Below, piece after piece: positions 23,626 through 35,710 of a DNA stretch of 64,000 nucleotides (position 1 is the stretch's first letter; the number at the start of each line of letters is the position of its first letter). The stretch is taken from NCBI GenBank assembly GCA_963576475.1, contig OY754982.1:13587501-13651500 (forward strand), written 5' to 3'. The notes under the pieces are model-generated. The model made no database searches. It had not been told where the DNA came from and worked only from the letters and a program-made list of their open reading frames with translations. This DNA is from Molanna angustata (taxonomy: Eukaryota; Arthropoda; Insecta; Trichoptera; Molannidae). Made by a program: the position numbers and the translations under genes.

Positions 23626-24699
23626 TAAAAAGTGTATGTGCTTAAGATTTCTTATTATTATTTTATGGGTTTTTCACTCCTGAAATGCGTGTTGCAATTA
23701 TATGATTCGGCTTTTTTAGAAAATTAAAATTGTAATGTGAATTAGGTCATATTTTTTTACGCTATATAAAAGACGTAACCAAAATTATTTAAAAAACATA
23801 TTTATTTAAAAAAATCGTCGTGAAACTCATTAATAAAAAAATGTTTTCACTTATATACAAATAATTTCATCAAAAATACTCTAGAGTGGTATTTTAATGA
23901 AGTTGTTATAATATCGTGTAAAAAAATAATAATACAACTATTTTGGTAATATTAAAGCAAACATTTTCATGGTTCTACGAGATATTTTTAATTTTCTTTA
24001 TAAATATTTGAATTAAAGATAATTCTAGTAAAACCACTTTTTGTGATATCTTTTCATTTAAAAACGATATTAAATTTTCGCGTATAAAAATTTACCAGTA
24101 ATATTTTTCAAAATATTTTTTCTCGTAGATAATAGAATCATTGGTTTAGTGTTTATCGAAATATCAATTTATTTTTAATACTCGTCTGAATTTCACAAAT
24201 ACATGAATAACACAGATGCTGCATAAAATCAAATGAACTCAATATTTCGCTTATCAGAATAAATTCACAAAAAAATGTATAATAGACGATAATTTTAAAT
24301 AAAATATATTACAGATATTTTATATCGTCTTATTATTAATGTGAAGATACATAGAAATTTAGATAAATACATTTTGTGCTATACAATTACTTAGAAAGGT
24401 ATAATTATTATGAATATATATGTATATTATGCGTGTTTCAGAAGTATGACTTCAATATTTTACTATAAAAATACATCAAATTTTGTATTTTCACTTATTC
24501 CAGAAAAAAATATTAAGTTTTGTGTTCATTCATACATTTTTAAGTCAAGTTTGATCAGAGGAATATAATATTTATAATATTTATGACCATTAAAAAAACC
24601 TTCAATTAAAATAATAAGTAGGTACACTATATTATTTTTTCTTAAACCCAGGGACGTTTATTGTAAAAATGTAATTATAATCATTATGATTATAAGAAT
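23626..24699. other. Interval without an identified gene
   Basis: Very AT-rich with no open frame of note and no recognised repeat. Confidence 0.4.
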
Positions 24700-24897
24700 A
24701 AACAATTCTTTGCACCTTGCGTAAGTGGCGAGTTTATTTCCATATAGAACATCTTCCAACTAACCAGTGCTTCCAGCCCAGGGAGGCAGCATTTGCGTGG
24801 GAAATGAAATTAAATAAATTTCTCCCTACTGGGGATCAAACTCAAGAAGCCTGCACAGAAGCCAAAGGCTTACCAACGGTTCCACGGTGCTTACATA
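24700..24897 (-). mobile_element. SINE family S2, copy 1
   Basis: Read on the minus strand, a tRNA-like head at 24897-24825 carries A-box-like TGGTAAGCC and B-box-like GAGTTTGATCCCC. A body with TTGGAAGATG and TTATTGCC-type words follows. The 3' end is CTCGCCACTTACGCAAGGTG followed by an A-rich run. The tail and body recur at 43930, 58445, 60410 and 62757. Head plus body of ~200 bp without coding fits a tRNA-derived SINE. Confidence 0.6.
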
Positions 24898-24970
24898 CCA
24901 ACAATATTCGTTTCTGTTTTTTTTATACACATACATCCTCATGTTTTTGCTAAACAAAGCATGAAAAAGT

Positions 24971-26455
24971 CGCGACCACTGTATGTATACCTATCCCAGC
25001 TAGCCAGGACCACTGTATGTATACATATCCCAGCTAGCCGCGACCACTGTATGTATACCTATCCCAGCTAGCCAGGACCACTGTATGTATACCTATCCCA
25101 GCTAGCCGCGACCACTGTATGTATACCTATCCCAGCTAGCCAGGACCACTGTATGTATACATATCCCAGCTAGCCGCGACCACTGTATGTATACCTATCT
25201 CAGCTAGCCAGGACCACTGTATGTATACATATCCCAGCTAGCCGCGACCACTGTATGTATACCTATCCCAGCTAGCCAGGACCACTGTATGTATATCTAT
25301 CCCAGCTAGCCGCGACCACTGTATGTATACCTATCCCAGCTAGCCAGGACCACTGTATGTATACCTATCCCAGCTAGCCAGGACCACTGTATGTATACAT
25401 ATCCCAGCTAGCCGCGACCACTGTATGTATACCTATCCCAGCTAGCCAGGACCACTGTATGTATACCTATCCCAGCTAGCCAGGACCACTGTATGTATAC
25501 ATATCCCAGCTAGCCGCGACCACTGTATGTATACCTATCCCAGCTAGCCAGGACCACTGTATGTATACCTATCCCAGCTAGCCGCGACCACTGTATGTAT
25601 ATCTATCCCAGCTAGCCGCGACCACTGTATGTATATCTATCCCAGCTAGCCGCGACCACTGTATGTATACCTATCCCAGCTAGCCAGGACCACTGTATGT
25701 ATACATATCCCAGCTAGCCGCGACCACTGTATGTATATCTATCCCAGCTAGCCGCGACCACTGTATGTATACCTATCCCAGCTAGCCGCGACCACTGTAT
25801 GTATACCTATCCCAGCTAGCCAGGACCACTGTATGTATACATATCCCAGCTAGCCGCGACCACTGTATGTATACCTATCCCAGCTAGCCGCGACCACTGT
25901 ATGTATACCTATCCCAGCTAGCCAGGACCACTGTATGTATACCTATCCCAGCTAGCCGCGACCACTGTATGTATACCTATCCCAGCTAGCCAGGACCACT
26001 GTATGTATACATATCCCAGCTAGCCGCGACCACTGTATGTATACCTATCCCAGCTAGCCGCGACCACTGTATGTATACCTATCCCAGCTAGCCAGTACCA
26101 CTGTATGTATACCTATCCCAGCTAGCCGCGACCACTGTATGTATACCTATCCCAGCTAGCCAGGACCACTGTATGTATACCTATCCCAGCTAGCCGCGAC
26201 CACTGTATGTATACCTATCCCAGCTAGCCAGTACCACTGTATGTATACCTATCCCAGCTAGCCGCGACCACTGTATGTATACCTATCCCAGCTAGCCAGG
26301 ACCACTGTATGTATACATATCCCAGCTAGCCGCGACCACTGTATGTATATCTATCCCAGCTAGCCGCGACCACTGTATGTATACCTATCCCAGCTAGCCG
26401 CGACCACTGTATGTATGTATACACTGAATGTATACCTATCCTAGCTGGCCGCTCT
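24971..26455 (+). repeat. 34-bp satellite/minisatellite array, 43 regular monomers
   Basis: The monomer is CCACTGTATGTATACCTATC followed by CCAGCTAGCCGCGA. The start CCACTG recurs exactly every 34 bp from 24976 to 26404 (42 intervals, no length change). A degenerate, 8-bp-expanded last copy ends near 26455. Two positions define variant classes, GCGA or AGGA (rarely AGTA) at the end, and TATACC, TATACA or TATATC in the middle. No protein is likely; short minus-strand frames across it are by-products. Confidence 0.95.
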
Positions 26456-29348
26456 GCGACCACCCATCTTAGATTGTTTTTATTGAAAAAAGGACTGTTT
26501 ATAATATACGATGTAGGTATGATGATTGGCCTGTCGAGGGAGCGGTTAGTTCTGAAACCCTCATTGTAAAAACTGGATTTCAGTCCACAGTACAGTCCTA
26601 AACTCACGTTTTCACTAATCGAATATTATGAAACTGTTATTACCTTACAAAAAAGCTGCAGGTAGGTATATCCTTATATTATCATAATTATTTTGCATGT
26701 ATCGTTCTTCCTTTTATAAGACCACCTTTCGTTGGTTTCCCCGCATTGTGGTATTTGCTGTGATGGAATGAATTGTAGGAATTTTTTTCTTTTTCGGTAT
26801 ATTTGAATTCAATTATTAAAATAAAATCTCGGATATTACATGAATTATTAAATAATGCTTGTAGATATTACATTAAAATGTGAAATAACGCGTGACATAT
26901 TCTCACAAATCCGAAATCACAAATCTGAAGGTTATTTAATACGTTAAGTATAGGTTATCTTGAAGGACGTTTTCTTGAATATAACTGAAATGGTATTAAA
27001 GATCATATATTATAGTGGATTAATTATGTATGCAGCGAGCTGTTCCTGGGATGGAATTATGAAAACAGACAAGATGGAAAATTAAATTTCTTCATGATAA
27101 TATTATATTGACTTAGACAAGAATAATTGGGACTTTGCTCATAATTCAGTTAGGAATTGAAATATTGGCCCGGCCCTATCTCACAGTATTAATTTAAGTT
27201 AATTTCAGTTTTCAAATAATGAAAAGTTCTATATTTAGCTATATGACCAGAGACAATTCAGTTTTAAAATTCCCCCTTTTACATTGATTTCAAATTATCT
27301 TTGGCCGTTTTCAAATAATAACTATCGGAGAACTCGGTAGAAGTAGCGAAACTGTTACCATGGATATTTGAAAATTTATTATCAGTGTAATAAAACTTAT
27401 TCCAACATTATCTGTAACAACAAAGATAAGTTTTCGAACGTGGTGTAATGATGATTCTTATTTATTTATCTGAATTATTTAAATAAATACTTTATTTAGA
27501 AATTTTGTAATCATCACCCGAAGTTTTAATATCGAAGGTCATACTTCTGAGTTGGAAAAGGATTTATAATCTAACATTAACATAATATTTTTTAAACAAC
27601 AACGGATGCCTAAACAAATAATCAAATACATTATGTTATTTACCAGGTATAAAGACAGAAATTAATCATTTATTATTTATGCATGCATTTATACCAAAAC
27701 TATATGACAATAAATATAAAAATTTCACATTTAAAATAAAAATTTGGCTATGAATAATTATCATGGTAATTCCACATTCGGTTCAAGTTAACTTTAATTT
27801 TAATAGATAAGTAGATACAATATATTATTTACATTAATTCACTTACTTGATCGTACCTTGAAAGTACGTAGTTTGAGATAGGAAAATAAGTAATTTGGAT
27901 TTAAATTATAATTGTTTTTTTAAGGAATAAAAATATAGTAAGTATGTTACACAATTATCCATTCAAATATTATATTTCTCACAACTCATTTGTTCATATC
28001 CATATTTTTTTTTGTTCATATCCAAATAGTTATTGGAATGACTTAAAAAATCCCTGAATGTAATTAATTATCCTCAAGGAATTTTTAATTGTTTAATACA
28101 TTATACAAATAATCCTCTTCAATATTCCGTAGTCTCATATAATTTCCTATTACATCCAAAAAGTTTCCAGTATCCATCGAACTTTCGTTAATTGAGAAGG
28201 TTTTACATTAGTCACTTAAACTAATTTATATTTGTACAATATCAAACCTACATATTATTTTTTAAATCATTAGTTTTCCATTTACTTAAATTAATAATAA
28301 TTAAATGTATCACACTTTCTCAAATAATCGCATCCTCGCAACAAAATAATGTCGAAATATTCTCAAGAATCAGGGGATCGTACACCTAATAATAATATTA
28401 TAATAGAAGTTTTTGCTTATTTGTTTGAGAGCAATCTGCTAAAAATATCGAAGAATGGCGAAAATCTAATTATCTGTTATCAAATTTAATTACCTGTAAT
28501 TACTATATGATTGTTTAGTACCGAATTGTCTTTATTTTGTTAGAAATTAATGTGTGTTTTGTGTTTAAATAAAACATTTATCTTGGATATTTTGTTTCCA
28601 TTTTCTTTATATACATACATAATATCCAATCAATTATTTTGTTTTACAATTATCTCAGACAACCAATTACGAATATATTTACTTAGAGTATTTTGCCAAA
28701 TATTTATTACCTCGATTAAACACTATCGCCTCAACCAATTTCATTGGTCGACGAGTGCTTTGGTGGAACTACATTGAATACACCTTACGAAAAATATTTA
28801 TGGTTTATTTGTTCACATTTAACGGAAATTGAAAGAAAATGGTTATTTTATTTCGATTAGGATTTTTAGTTTAATAAACATTACAAAATATCTCTAGATA
28901 TTTGGCGAATTATTGTGTGTCCATATATTTACACCATACAATTGTTACTCAAACTTTTTCACAAACATAATAACAAAAGTCCAAAACGGTTCATGATAAA
29001 TTTAAAACAAAACAAAAACTTCTCACAATAGTAAATAATTACAAAGACAGTCTTTATCAATGGACACAATAAAAAAATATTTATGACATATCATTACAAT
29101 ATAAATATAATATTATACGCTAAAGAAGATGTTTATATTATGTACTGCCTATAAACAAGTTATTAGAGTCTAAGGATTAAAAATAAAATCACATGGATTG
29201 TTAAAACTAAACTTAAATAAGTATAACACCATACATAACCACAAACACCATAGATTCACGTCCAATGTCGTTGGGAATAAAAATAAGGACATGGTTAGTA
29301 GCGTCACTCACAAATTGCAACAAATAGATTGTCAATGTATGTTTGCTT
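26456..29348. other. 2.9-kb AT-rich interval, no gene identified
   Basis: It holds a fourth, weak copy of the ~150-bp dispersed repeat (26712-26768, minus strand: CACAATG then GGGG-AACC). Otherwise I see nothing. The part just below 29348 would be the 3' untranslated region of the minus-strand LRR gene, but I cannot place its polyadenylation site. Confidence 0.4.
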
Positions 29349-29938
29349 TTACATAATGGCTAAAAATGCCTGACTACACAGCCAGACTAGCGCTCCCACC
29401 TGTAAAACTATCATGGTCGGGGCGTTGAATTCATTTCCTGAACTTATGCCTCGAAAATCTTTCACCTCGCCCCGGCTGGGTCTCGATAGAGGCGCTTCGG
29501 TAGAATCTTTCAGCTCCTCGGGACACGGCAAAAGTTCAAGGGGGATCTGAAACAGATGCTTTTTGTGCCCCTTCCGAGACGTCTCGTTGTGGGCTTTTGC
29601 GCCCAGACGGTTGGGGCCGTCCTTGTGCGCCTCGTCATACATCTCTTCGTCCTGCGCCTCCTTGTTGTGGTCTGCGGCGTCCAAGTATTCCATGGACGAC
29701 TTTTGATTATACACCTTCTGTTTCTTCTTGTCGACGAGGCGATTGTTGGTCGTCTGGCCGAAGGACTTGGCGGTCTGCACTTTGTCGACACTGTTGTCGT
29801 TGTATTGGTCGTCGGTGGCTGTCGCCGAGTCAAGTATGCAGGTTATCTGTTCCAGAGACGATTTGGTCTTTTCCGTCTTTGTGTCATTGCGCAGAGCGTG
29901 CATCCAAGTTAGGCGACAGTCACAGGAAAAACTGTTAT
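29349..29938 (-). CDS. Last exon of a leucine-rich-repeat surface protein (LRR C-terminal cap, likely GPI-anchored)
   Basis: The exon follows a pyrimidine-rich acceptor (TTTCTCTTTGTTCCCAG) and opens in phase with NSFSCDCRLTWMHALRN. This is the start of an LRRCT cap (CxC, then LEQITC about 26 residues later). A ~100-residue hydrophilic insert, rich in Asp, Lys and Gln, separates it from a fourth cysteine in IPLELLPCPEEL. The final ~24 residues are hydrophobic and end in FLAIM, with a small-residue SSGNE upstream, as in GPI-anchor signals. The family acts in cell adhesion or recognition at the cell surface. Upstream LRR exons are not recognisable in this window. Connectin-like proteins are one candidate, but the identity is not established. 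The exon is clearly GC-richer than its surroundings and open for ~195 codons, which supports a real host gene. Confidence 0.75.
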
Positions 29939-29955
29939 CTGGGAACAAAGAGAAA
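29939..29955 (-). promoter_or_regulatory. Splice acceptor of the LRR exon
   Basis: On the minus strand a pyrimidine tract TTTCTCTTTGTTCCC leads to AG at 29940-29939, directly before ATAACAGTTTTTCC. The two leading bases complete a split codon, implying a phase-1 intron. The frame upstream of the AG does not resemble an LRR protein. Confidence 0.65.
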
Positions 29956-30416
29956 CATCGCTATAGTAATTTATAGTGTGTGTCACAAACGAAAGCTTGG
30001 CATTTTGTAGATACAAACAAAACTGCTATTAAATTTGTAGGAATTCTGAATAAGAGATTAAGTGACTTTCATATAATTGAGAATGATTTATATTCATATC
30101 TGTATATTATTTCGCTTACAAAAAAAATATGATCAAACATTTGATAAATGTGTTGCTCAATTTCATTATAAGAGATAACTTTATATTTATATTTTTTTTA
30201 AAGAAACGGATTGGCGAAGATAAAAATATTTTCTCTTCACCGCGTCCCATCGTGGTTATTTTTTGATGATAGTCAACCAGTTCAAGAATCTTTCAGTATA
30301 TATTTTCCTAGACTTGCGTATAAAAATGTAAAGAAGCCTTTCGATCCATAACTCTAATCCAATTTTAATCTTTTTTTTTACTGTGCCTACAATTATAATT
30401 AATACACATTCAAAGG
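29956..30416. other. Interval without an identified gene (probable intron)
   Basis: AT-rich sequence immediately upstream of the LRR exon on its strand. No further exon can be recognised. Confidence 0.4.
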
Positions 30417-30910
30417 ATGCATAAAATAACATTTATTTTTTTACAAGGACAACTAGACATAAATATTATACTTTTTTCTTCCATTCAGATAATGGACACG
30501 ATTGCAACTGTATATGCTCACAGACAGAACCATCCTGAAATTTTTTCTATTGGAACAGTAACGACTAGAGCAAAATTCAAAATCGTCATACCAAAGAAAA
30601 AAACAACTGCAGCACAGAAACTACTGTCATATAGGGGAATATTATTTTACAATGACCTGTCCACTTCCATTAGAGAAATAAAAGATCTGAATAAATTTAA
30701 AATAGCATTAAAAGGGCATATTTTTGGCAATACATAATCCTATATGTTGATTTTTTCTTTCTGTATATAAATACGATACTCCTCTCTCGAACACGAGTTT
30801 TTAACTCTATCGAGAGAGTATCAATACTGTAATTTTGTCATATATTGTAACTTAGTCAAAATATTGTGTAATACTCTGTAATAAAATAAATAAATAAATA
30901 AATAAATAAA
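30417..30910 (+). mobile_element. Jockey/CR1-type non-LTR fragment J, with 3' hairpin and (AAAT)n tail
   Basis: The frame ending at 30737 reads TTAAQKLLSYRGILFYNDLS followed by TSIREIKDLNKFKIALKGHI, a typical ORF2 C-terminus. The 3' UTR has an imperfect hairpin (GATACTCCTCTCTCG at 30775-30789 pairing with CGAGAGAGTATC at 30811-30822), a spacer and an AATAAATAAAT tail. The layout resembles the 3' ends at 56.8 kb and 60.2 kb. Confidence 0.7.
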
Positions 30911-31690
30911 AAAAAATTATTTTCCACGGGTACCTGGAATATTTTAAGCTTATTCAATTTAATATGATAAAATAAATACTCTACCTTTTATTTTATAATA
31001 AAACCTACATAAACGCGGATAAGTTTAGCTTTTGAGTTTGAAATTAGGACGGGAAAGAGCTTCGCAAAGTTCAAAGACTTGATATTTTAATATTATGTAC
31101 GTGTACTTTCAAATTAATAACTCATTCTTTCTTCGGGATATTTTCATTTTAATTTTTTTTGATTTTTATTACAACCTTCTTAATTTTAACTTTACATGCA
31201 TGTCACCACTAGAATTTCGAAATTGATATTTAACTAACTTTCCGACTAGTTAGAGCTCTGACACTTTCACAATTTTTGTATTCTCAATGATAGTGTAGGT
31301 ATGTTATTTCCAGCCTGATTCATTTGACATTTTGATAAAATTGAATAAATATTTTAATGAATTTCTTTTGACAGTTACATTTCAACAGGAAGAAAAACCA
31401 TGAAAAGCGTTTCTTTATTTTTTTGTTTTTTTTTATTAACTTGTATTTAATTTTACATAATTTTGATATTCATCAATTTTCGGTATTAACACGTATTCTC
31501 AGTTTTATGTACGAGGTTATCCTCGACGTACGCTCTACAAAAATTCTTAAAAAATCTTGCTAAAGAATTATTCAGAACTTTGTTATGGCAATCTTGAATA
31601 TTTATCACGTTCAAATAACCGTAATAAGTACAGAAATCTATGCCTGAATGTTTTTGTTAGTTTAACAAAAACATTTTAAAAGATATAAGA
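30911..31690. other. Interval without an identified gene
   Basis: AT-rich sequence with no supported feature. Confidence 0.4.
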
Positions 31691-31895
31691 CGAAATTATT
31701 ACGAATATAAACCATGGTTTTAATCCACAAATTGAGTTAAAATTAGCCTGAGCGCTTTCGATGGTTACACCATCATCGTCGGAGGCGACAATCAAAACTC
31801 CTCCGAGGATGGTGGTGTAACCATCGAAAGCGCTCAGGCTAATTTTAACTCAATTTGTGGATTAAAACTATGGTTTATATTCGTAATAATTTCAT
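31691..31895. repeat. Long near-perfect palindrome (foldback), arms ~95 bp
   Basis: The left arm contains AAATTATTACGAATATAAAC, GAGTTAAAATTAGCCTGAGC and TTTCGATGGTTACACCATC. The right arm (31800-31895) is its reverse complement with a handful of changes. The loop is ~15 bp. The high arm identity suggests a recent structure or gene conversion between the arms. Confidence 0.85.
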
Positions 31896-32984
31896 TATGA
31901 ACTTCCACTCTGTAAACGAAACAACATTAAACTTAATGATTTATGAAATCAACGAAAACGAAATGTGAGAGTACGTGTGTTCTTATATATTTTTCTCAAA
32001 ATATTCTTAAAAATAAACAGGTATAAATCGAATATTGAACTATGTCTTCCTAAAAAATAAATCGATAAGTTTACGATACTAATTATTCTCGGGAAATAAA
32101 TCTGTACTCAATGGTACGAAAGAAAGATATCTGTTCAAAAAATATTGTTAAACAATTCCATTGAGTCAATTTCTCATCTTTGCTTTCTGTTCTTTTATTA
32201 GTCTCAACGTAGTTGTACATAGTATAATCATAGAGAAAGAAACTGAGGTATGTATTTGTAATAAAAAAAATGTTCCTATGGAATGATACAATGAAATGAT
32301 TTCAAGAGCAGACATTAATAAAACGAAGAAAGAGTAGATTGAAGAACATAAAATGACAGAAAGTATATGAAAAAAGAATTGTAAGTAGTAATTGCCTAAG
32401 GGAATACTTAAGGCACATCGTAATTTGATTTTCCATGGAGCTTCAAGCTTTTACCGCCATGAATCAAACGACTTATATTATCTGTTAAATAACTTCATAT
32501 GCCGGTTCTTTGTACGGCGTCCATGCAAAAAAAAAAAAACAATTAAAATTCTTCTTACTCTCCACTACTATGGCATAGTGGATAGTCATGATATTACAAT
32601 TATTAAGTTTTTTTTACACAAACGTGAGTTGACATGATGTTTTTGTATGTATGGCGTATGCCGTATCCTTTATAATAAATTTCTTCTCCGTGATTTATTC
32701 TGTCATTTTTTTAAAAATGCTCTATGGTCTGAAAAATTGAGTTTTTTTATATGATTTGAATTTTTAATACAATAGATTTACAATCTTCTAAAATACATTC
32801 AAATATTGTCAATATTTAAAGAAAAAAATTATAAAAATAAAAAGTGAAATTGCAAATTTCTATGAAAAATGTATATGGTAGAAGTAAAATAACTTCTGTA
32901 TAGGAAAATTGAGCTATCGACTTCATATTGATTTGTATGCTTTTTACTCTCCACTACTATGAATGTAAAAGTATTTATCTATAT
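31896..32984. other. Interval without an identified gene
   Basis: AT-rich sequence. The 81-codon frame near 32392 has no features I recognise. Confidence 0.4.
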
Positions 32985-33120
32985 CAACATACTATCACGC
33001 CATCTTCCACACGGGGTAAGCAAAGAGCATGAACACCACATTCTCCTATATTTACACATATCCATCGCCTCATCGACATTCATGCATTATCTCATACATG
33101 CTCGTCTATTGTTAGAGCAT
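32985..33120 (-). pseudogene. Diverged RTE-type 3' end (family R-a, copy 3)
   Basis: On the plus strand the words CATACTATCACGCCAT, GGGGTAAGCAAAGAG, CATCGCCTCATCGACATTCA and ATACATGCTCGTCTATTGTTA match the terminal ~130 bp of the R-a copies in the same order. It is more diverged than the others and starts just after a CTCCACTACTATGAA word. Confidence 0.65.
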
Positions 33121-34953
33121 TTTTTACACCAATTTTTCAACAGGTATCATGTAGAGAGCGCATACTATTATTTCCGTCCCGATGTTTTTGTGTGCATGGT
33201 AAATTATAAAAACTTATGTCCTCTGGGAAACTAGGTACATCATATTTGTTTAGGAATCTAATAGAAATATTCTTCATAAAAATGCATTTGGTGATTGTCA
33301 ACTTTTCAAGAAGAAAAAATATGGTCCAACTATGTAGTGGAAATTTTAGTGTTAACCAGAACCCATCCGTTTTTTTTATTGTTAGCTCAATTAAGTGTAG
33401 ACAAGCATCAGAAAATATATTGTGTTTCGTATCCAAACTATCTTAATAAATAGAGACAATGTTTAAACCCGGATCTATCCCGAGTAAAGTTTTGAAGAAT
33501 ATACTGATATACAGTCGGACAGACATGTTGATATGTTTTTCTATATTGACGCCCTATATTCCGCATCTCACTGTAGGTACATCACATGGGGAGTATATAG
33601 ACACTAACAAGAAAATTATCCACCTGTTAAATAACGAACCGCAGAAATTTTTATTGCTATATTAGTCAAGATATACATAGATAATAATGATTTACTTTAG
33701 CGCCGATCACTGCTTCAAGAGCACTATCTCTGAATAGGCGTGATGACAGTATGAAAAAAATCATGTTGAAATTATGAAAAAAGGTTACAAAGATTTGAAA
33801 AAATATATTTAATTTCATTTTAAAAGAGCGAATAGTATTAATATTATTAAAATACAAATAAAAAATATGTTAGTCCGCCATTTTATGAGAAACACCAATC
33901 AGAGAGAATCAAAGCGCCTGACGTCACAGTATGCTCGCGTAAATTCTTCTGATTGTCTGCAATACAATAAACGCATTCACTGTCGGTCTGGCATGTGTTT
34001 ATTTTGGTGTTATCGATATATTTAATATTTTATCGGGATTTTAATTAGGTATGTATTTAAAACTAAAACAAAGCAATAAAATAGCAATGGAACAAGGATT
34101 CATTAAAGCAAATAGTTTCAATTTACCTAGAATGAATCTTTTGATGGTCGGAAATTTCTTTGCATCGAACAAAGATTTTCGCTCATCAGAATTTCGAAAC
34201 GTAAAAACTTACATATACGTAAATACTTTATTTATCTATAATTTAAATACAACTTACATCTCGAAAATCGATAAAATATGCTCCTTCTTCTCTCTACATT
34301 ATGTTGTGTTCATAAGCTAAAAGCATACGCGGGAAACTTATGATGGCCTATTTTGACGTTTGGACATTCATGAAGTTCTTTATATGCTAATTGCCTAATT
34401 AATGGTAAATATTTTGTAAATGAATTATAGTATTGAGAGGTAAACGTGGGCGAACAATTACTGTACTTTATTGTAAACGCATACTTAATAAAATACACTA
34501 TTAAGTATGCGGTGTCTCGTCGTGCGAGTTTTAACCACATATTTCTCGTTTTTTTTCGCGTGGGACGAAAACAAATACCTCTGTTGGTGTTTTTTTCGAC
34601 GTGTTTGTACATTTAGGGACCGCACAACACTTATGCACTTTTGAATTCATTTTAAATACACAAATCGTCTTAGAATTCATATAGTATATATAGTAGTGAT
34701 ATGCAGTTTACGAAACCGTGACGTCACCGTCAGGTTCGGCGGGTCCGGCAGACGCCATGTCACTACAAGAGTTTTTTGGCGTAAATGTCAAATTTGATTT
34801 TGAAATGGCAATTTTTGCTACTAAAACTTTATTTTATGTGAAATGTTTATATATTTGAAAACAGTGGATGCGTAAAAACATCGTGAGATAATTTCTCAAA
34901 ATTAGTCATCAAATTAGTTGGCACTAAGAAACAATTAATATATTCTTTAGTAA
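33121..34953. other. 1.8-kb interval with TGACGTCAC motifs, no gene identified
   Basis: Several 60-100-codon open frames occur on both strands without recognisable domains. Two GC-richer patches carry TGACGTCAC (33919-33927 and 34719-34727). The first lies ~20 bp after CCAATCAGAGAG, a possible CCAAT motif. These could be promoter-type elements or fragments of a repeat; neither is proven. Confidence 0.35.
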
Positions 34954-35710
34954 TCCAACTGTCCATTTGTTCAAGAGAATTTGATTATCTTAACATATCG
35001 ATAAAGTATCAAGCCAAGATACGCAAGATATGTATGCAGGGTCTATATTTTTTACGGTTTTTCCAACTTTCAAGTCAAAAAACACCAACTAAGAGGTTTC
35101 GCAGCATATATGTTTCATATATATGGATTTACTCAGAATTCGGAGTAGAAAATTTAGTGTGTCTTTATGTCGGTGCGTGTTTCTTCCACCCCCTTATAAC
35201 TTTTGATCCACTCAATGTTTCCCCGCCCTTAAACAGTCTCCTTTCATACCACGTCCTGTTGACACCATCCACATCTCACCCGTTTTACCGCTCCTCTACA
35301 CTCACTAGATTCGTCATAATTGTTTTCTTACCGCGCGTGTGTGGGATCCAAGTAACAAGTTGTGACCAACTACCAAGACAGAGGACTAGGAATAAATAAA
35401 TAAATAAAATAAAAGTGAGTGTTCCATACATATTCTTTCCTTTGCCTTGCAGTGGTTGCAACGAATCGCCCTTCAAAATACAGTCCACTTTTTTACTTTA
35501 TAATTCATATACGCTTCTTCACTATGCACAGAGCCTAAAATTTCAGAATATATAGAAAGTTATAGGCTTACAAAACTTTTATACTCAGTAAGGGGTTATC
35601 AACTTTTGAATTTTCTTTATTTTTTCATATATCTCAAAAACCATAAAGGGTAGAACGTTGAAAATTGGTATAAATATAGAAATACCTGTACAAAATCTAC
35701 CTACCTAAAA
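34954..35710 (+). mobile_element. Family A Helitron, diverged 3'-truncated copy (A3) with an internal insertion
   Basis: It starts TCCAACTGTCCATTTGTTCA after a host A, matching the 5' end of the 44381 copy. It continues with GCCAAGAT, CGCAGCATATATGTTTCATA, ACTCAGAATTCGGAGTAGAA and the TATAACTTTTGATCC block. It is interrupted at about 35221-35526 and resumes at ACAGAGCC. It is lost after about 35710, so no CTAG end remains. Confidence 0.65.
35221..35526. mobile_element. ~300-bp insertion in Helitron A3
   Basis: The family A sequence stops at CTCAATGTT and resumes at ACAGAGCC about 300 bp later. Part of the inserted block ends in an (AAATA)n run (35391-35412), suggesting a retroposed fragment on the plus strand. 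No protein or tRNA head was recognised. Confidence 0.45.

Noticed and set aside
24971..26455. CRISPR-like array (regular short repeats)
   Set aside because: The 34-bp units abut directly with no unique spacers, and the genome is clearly eukaryotic. It is a satellite.
29556..30010. Plus-strand open frames of 82-137 codons
   Set aside because: They overlap the LRR exon antisense. The minus-strand frame has domain-level support and a splice acceptor, so these are shadows.
32392..34612. A series of 63-100-codon frames on both strands
   Set aside because: AT-rich composition, no domains, no consistent strand and no codon bias visible. Treated as chance.
35034..35399. 121-codon plus-strand frame
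   Set aside because: It crosses the border between Helitron A3 and its insertion, so it cannot be a natural gene.
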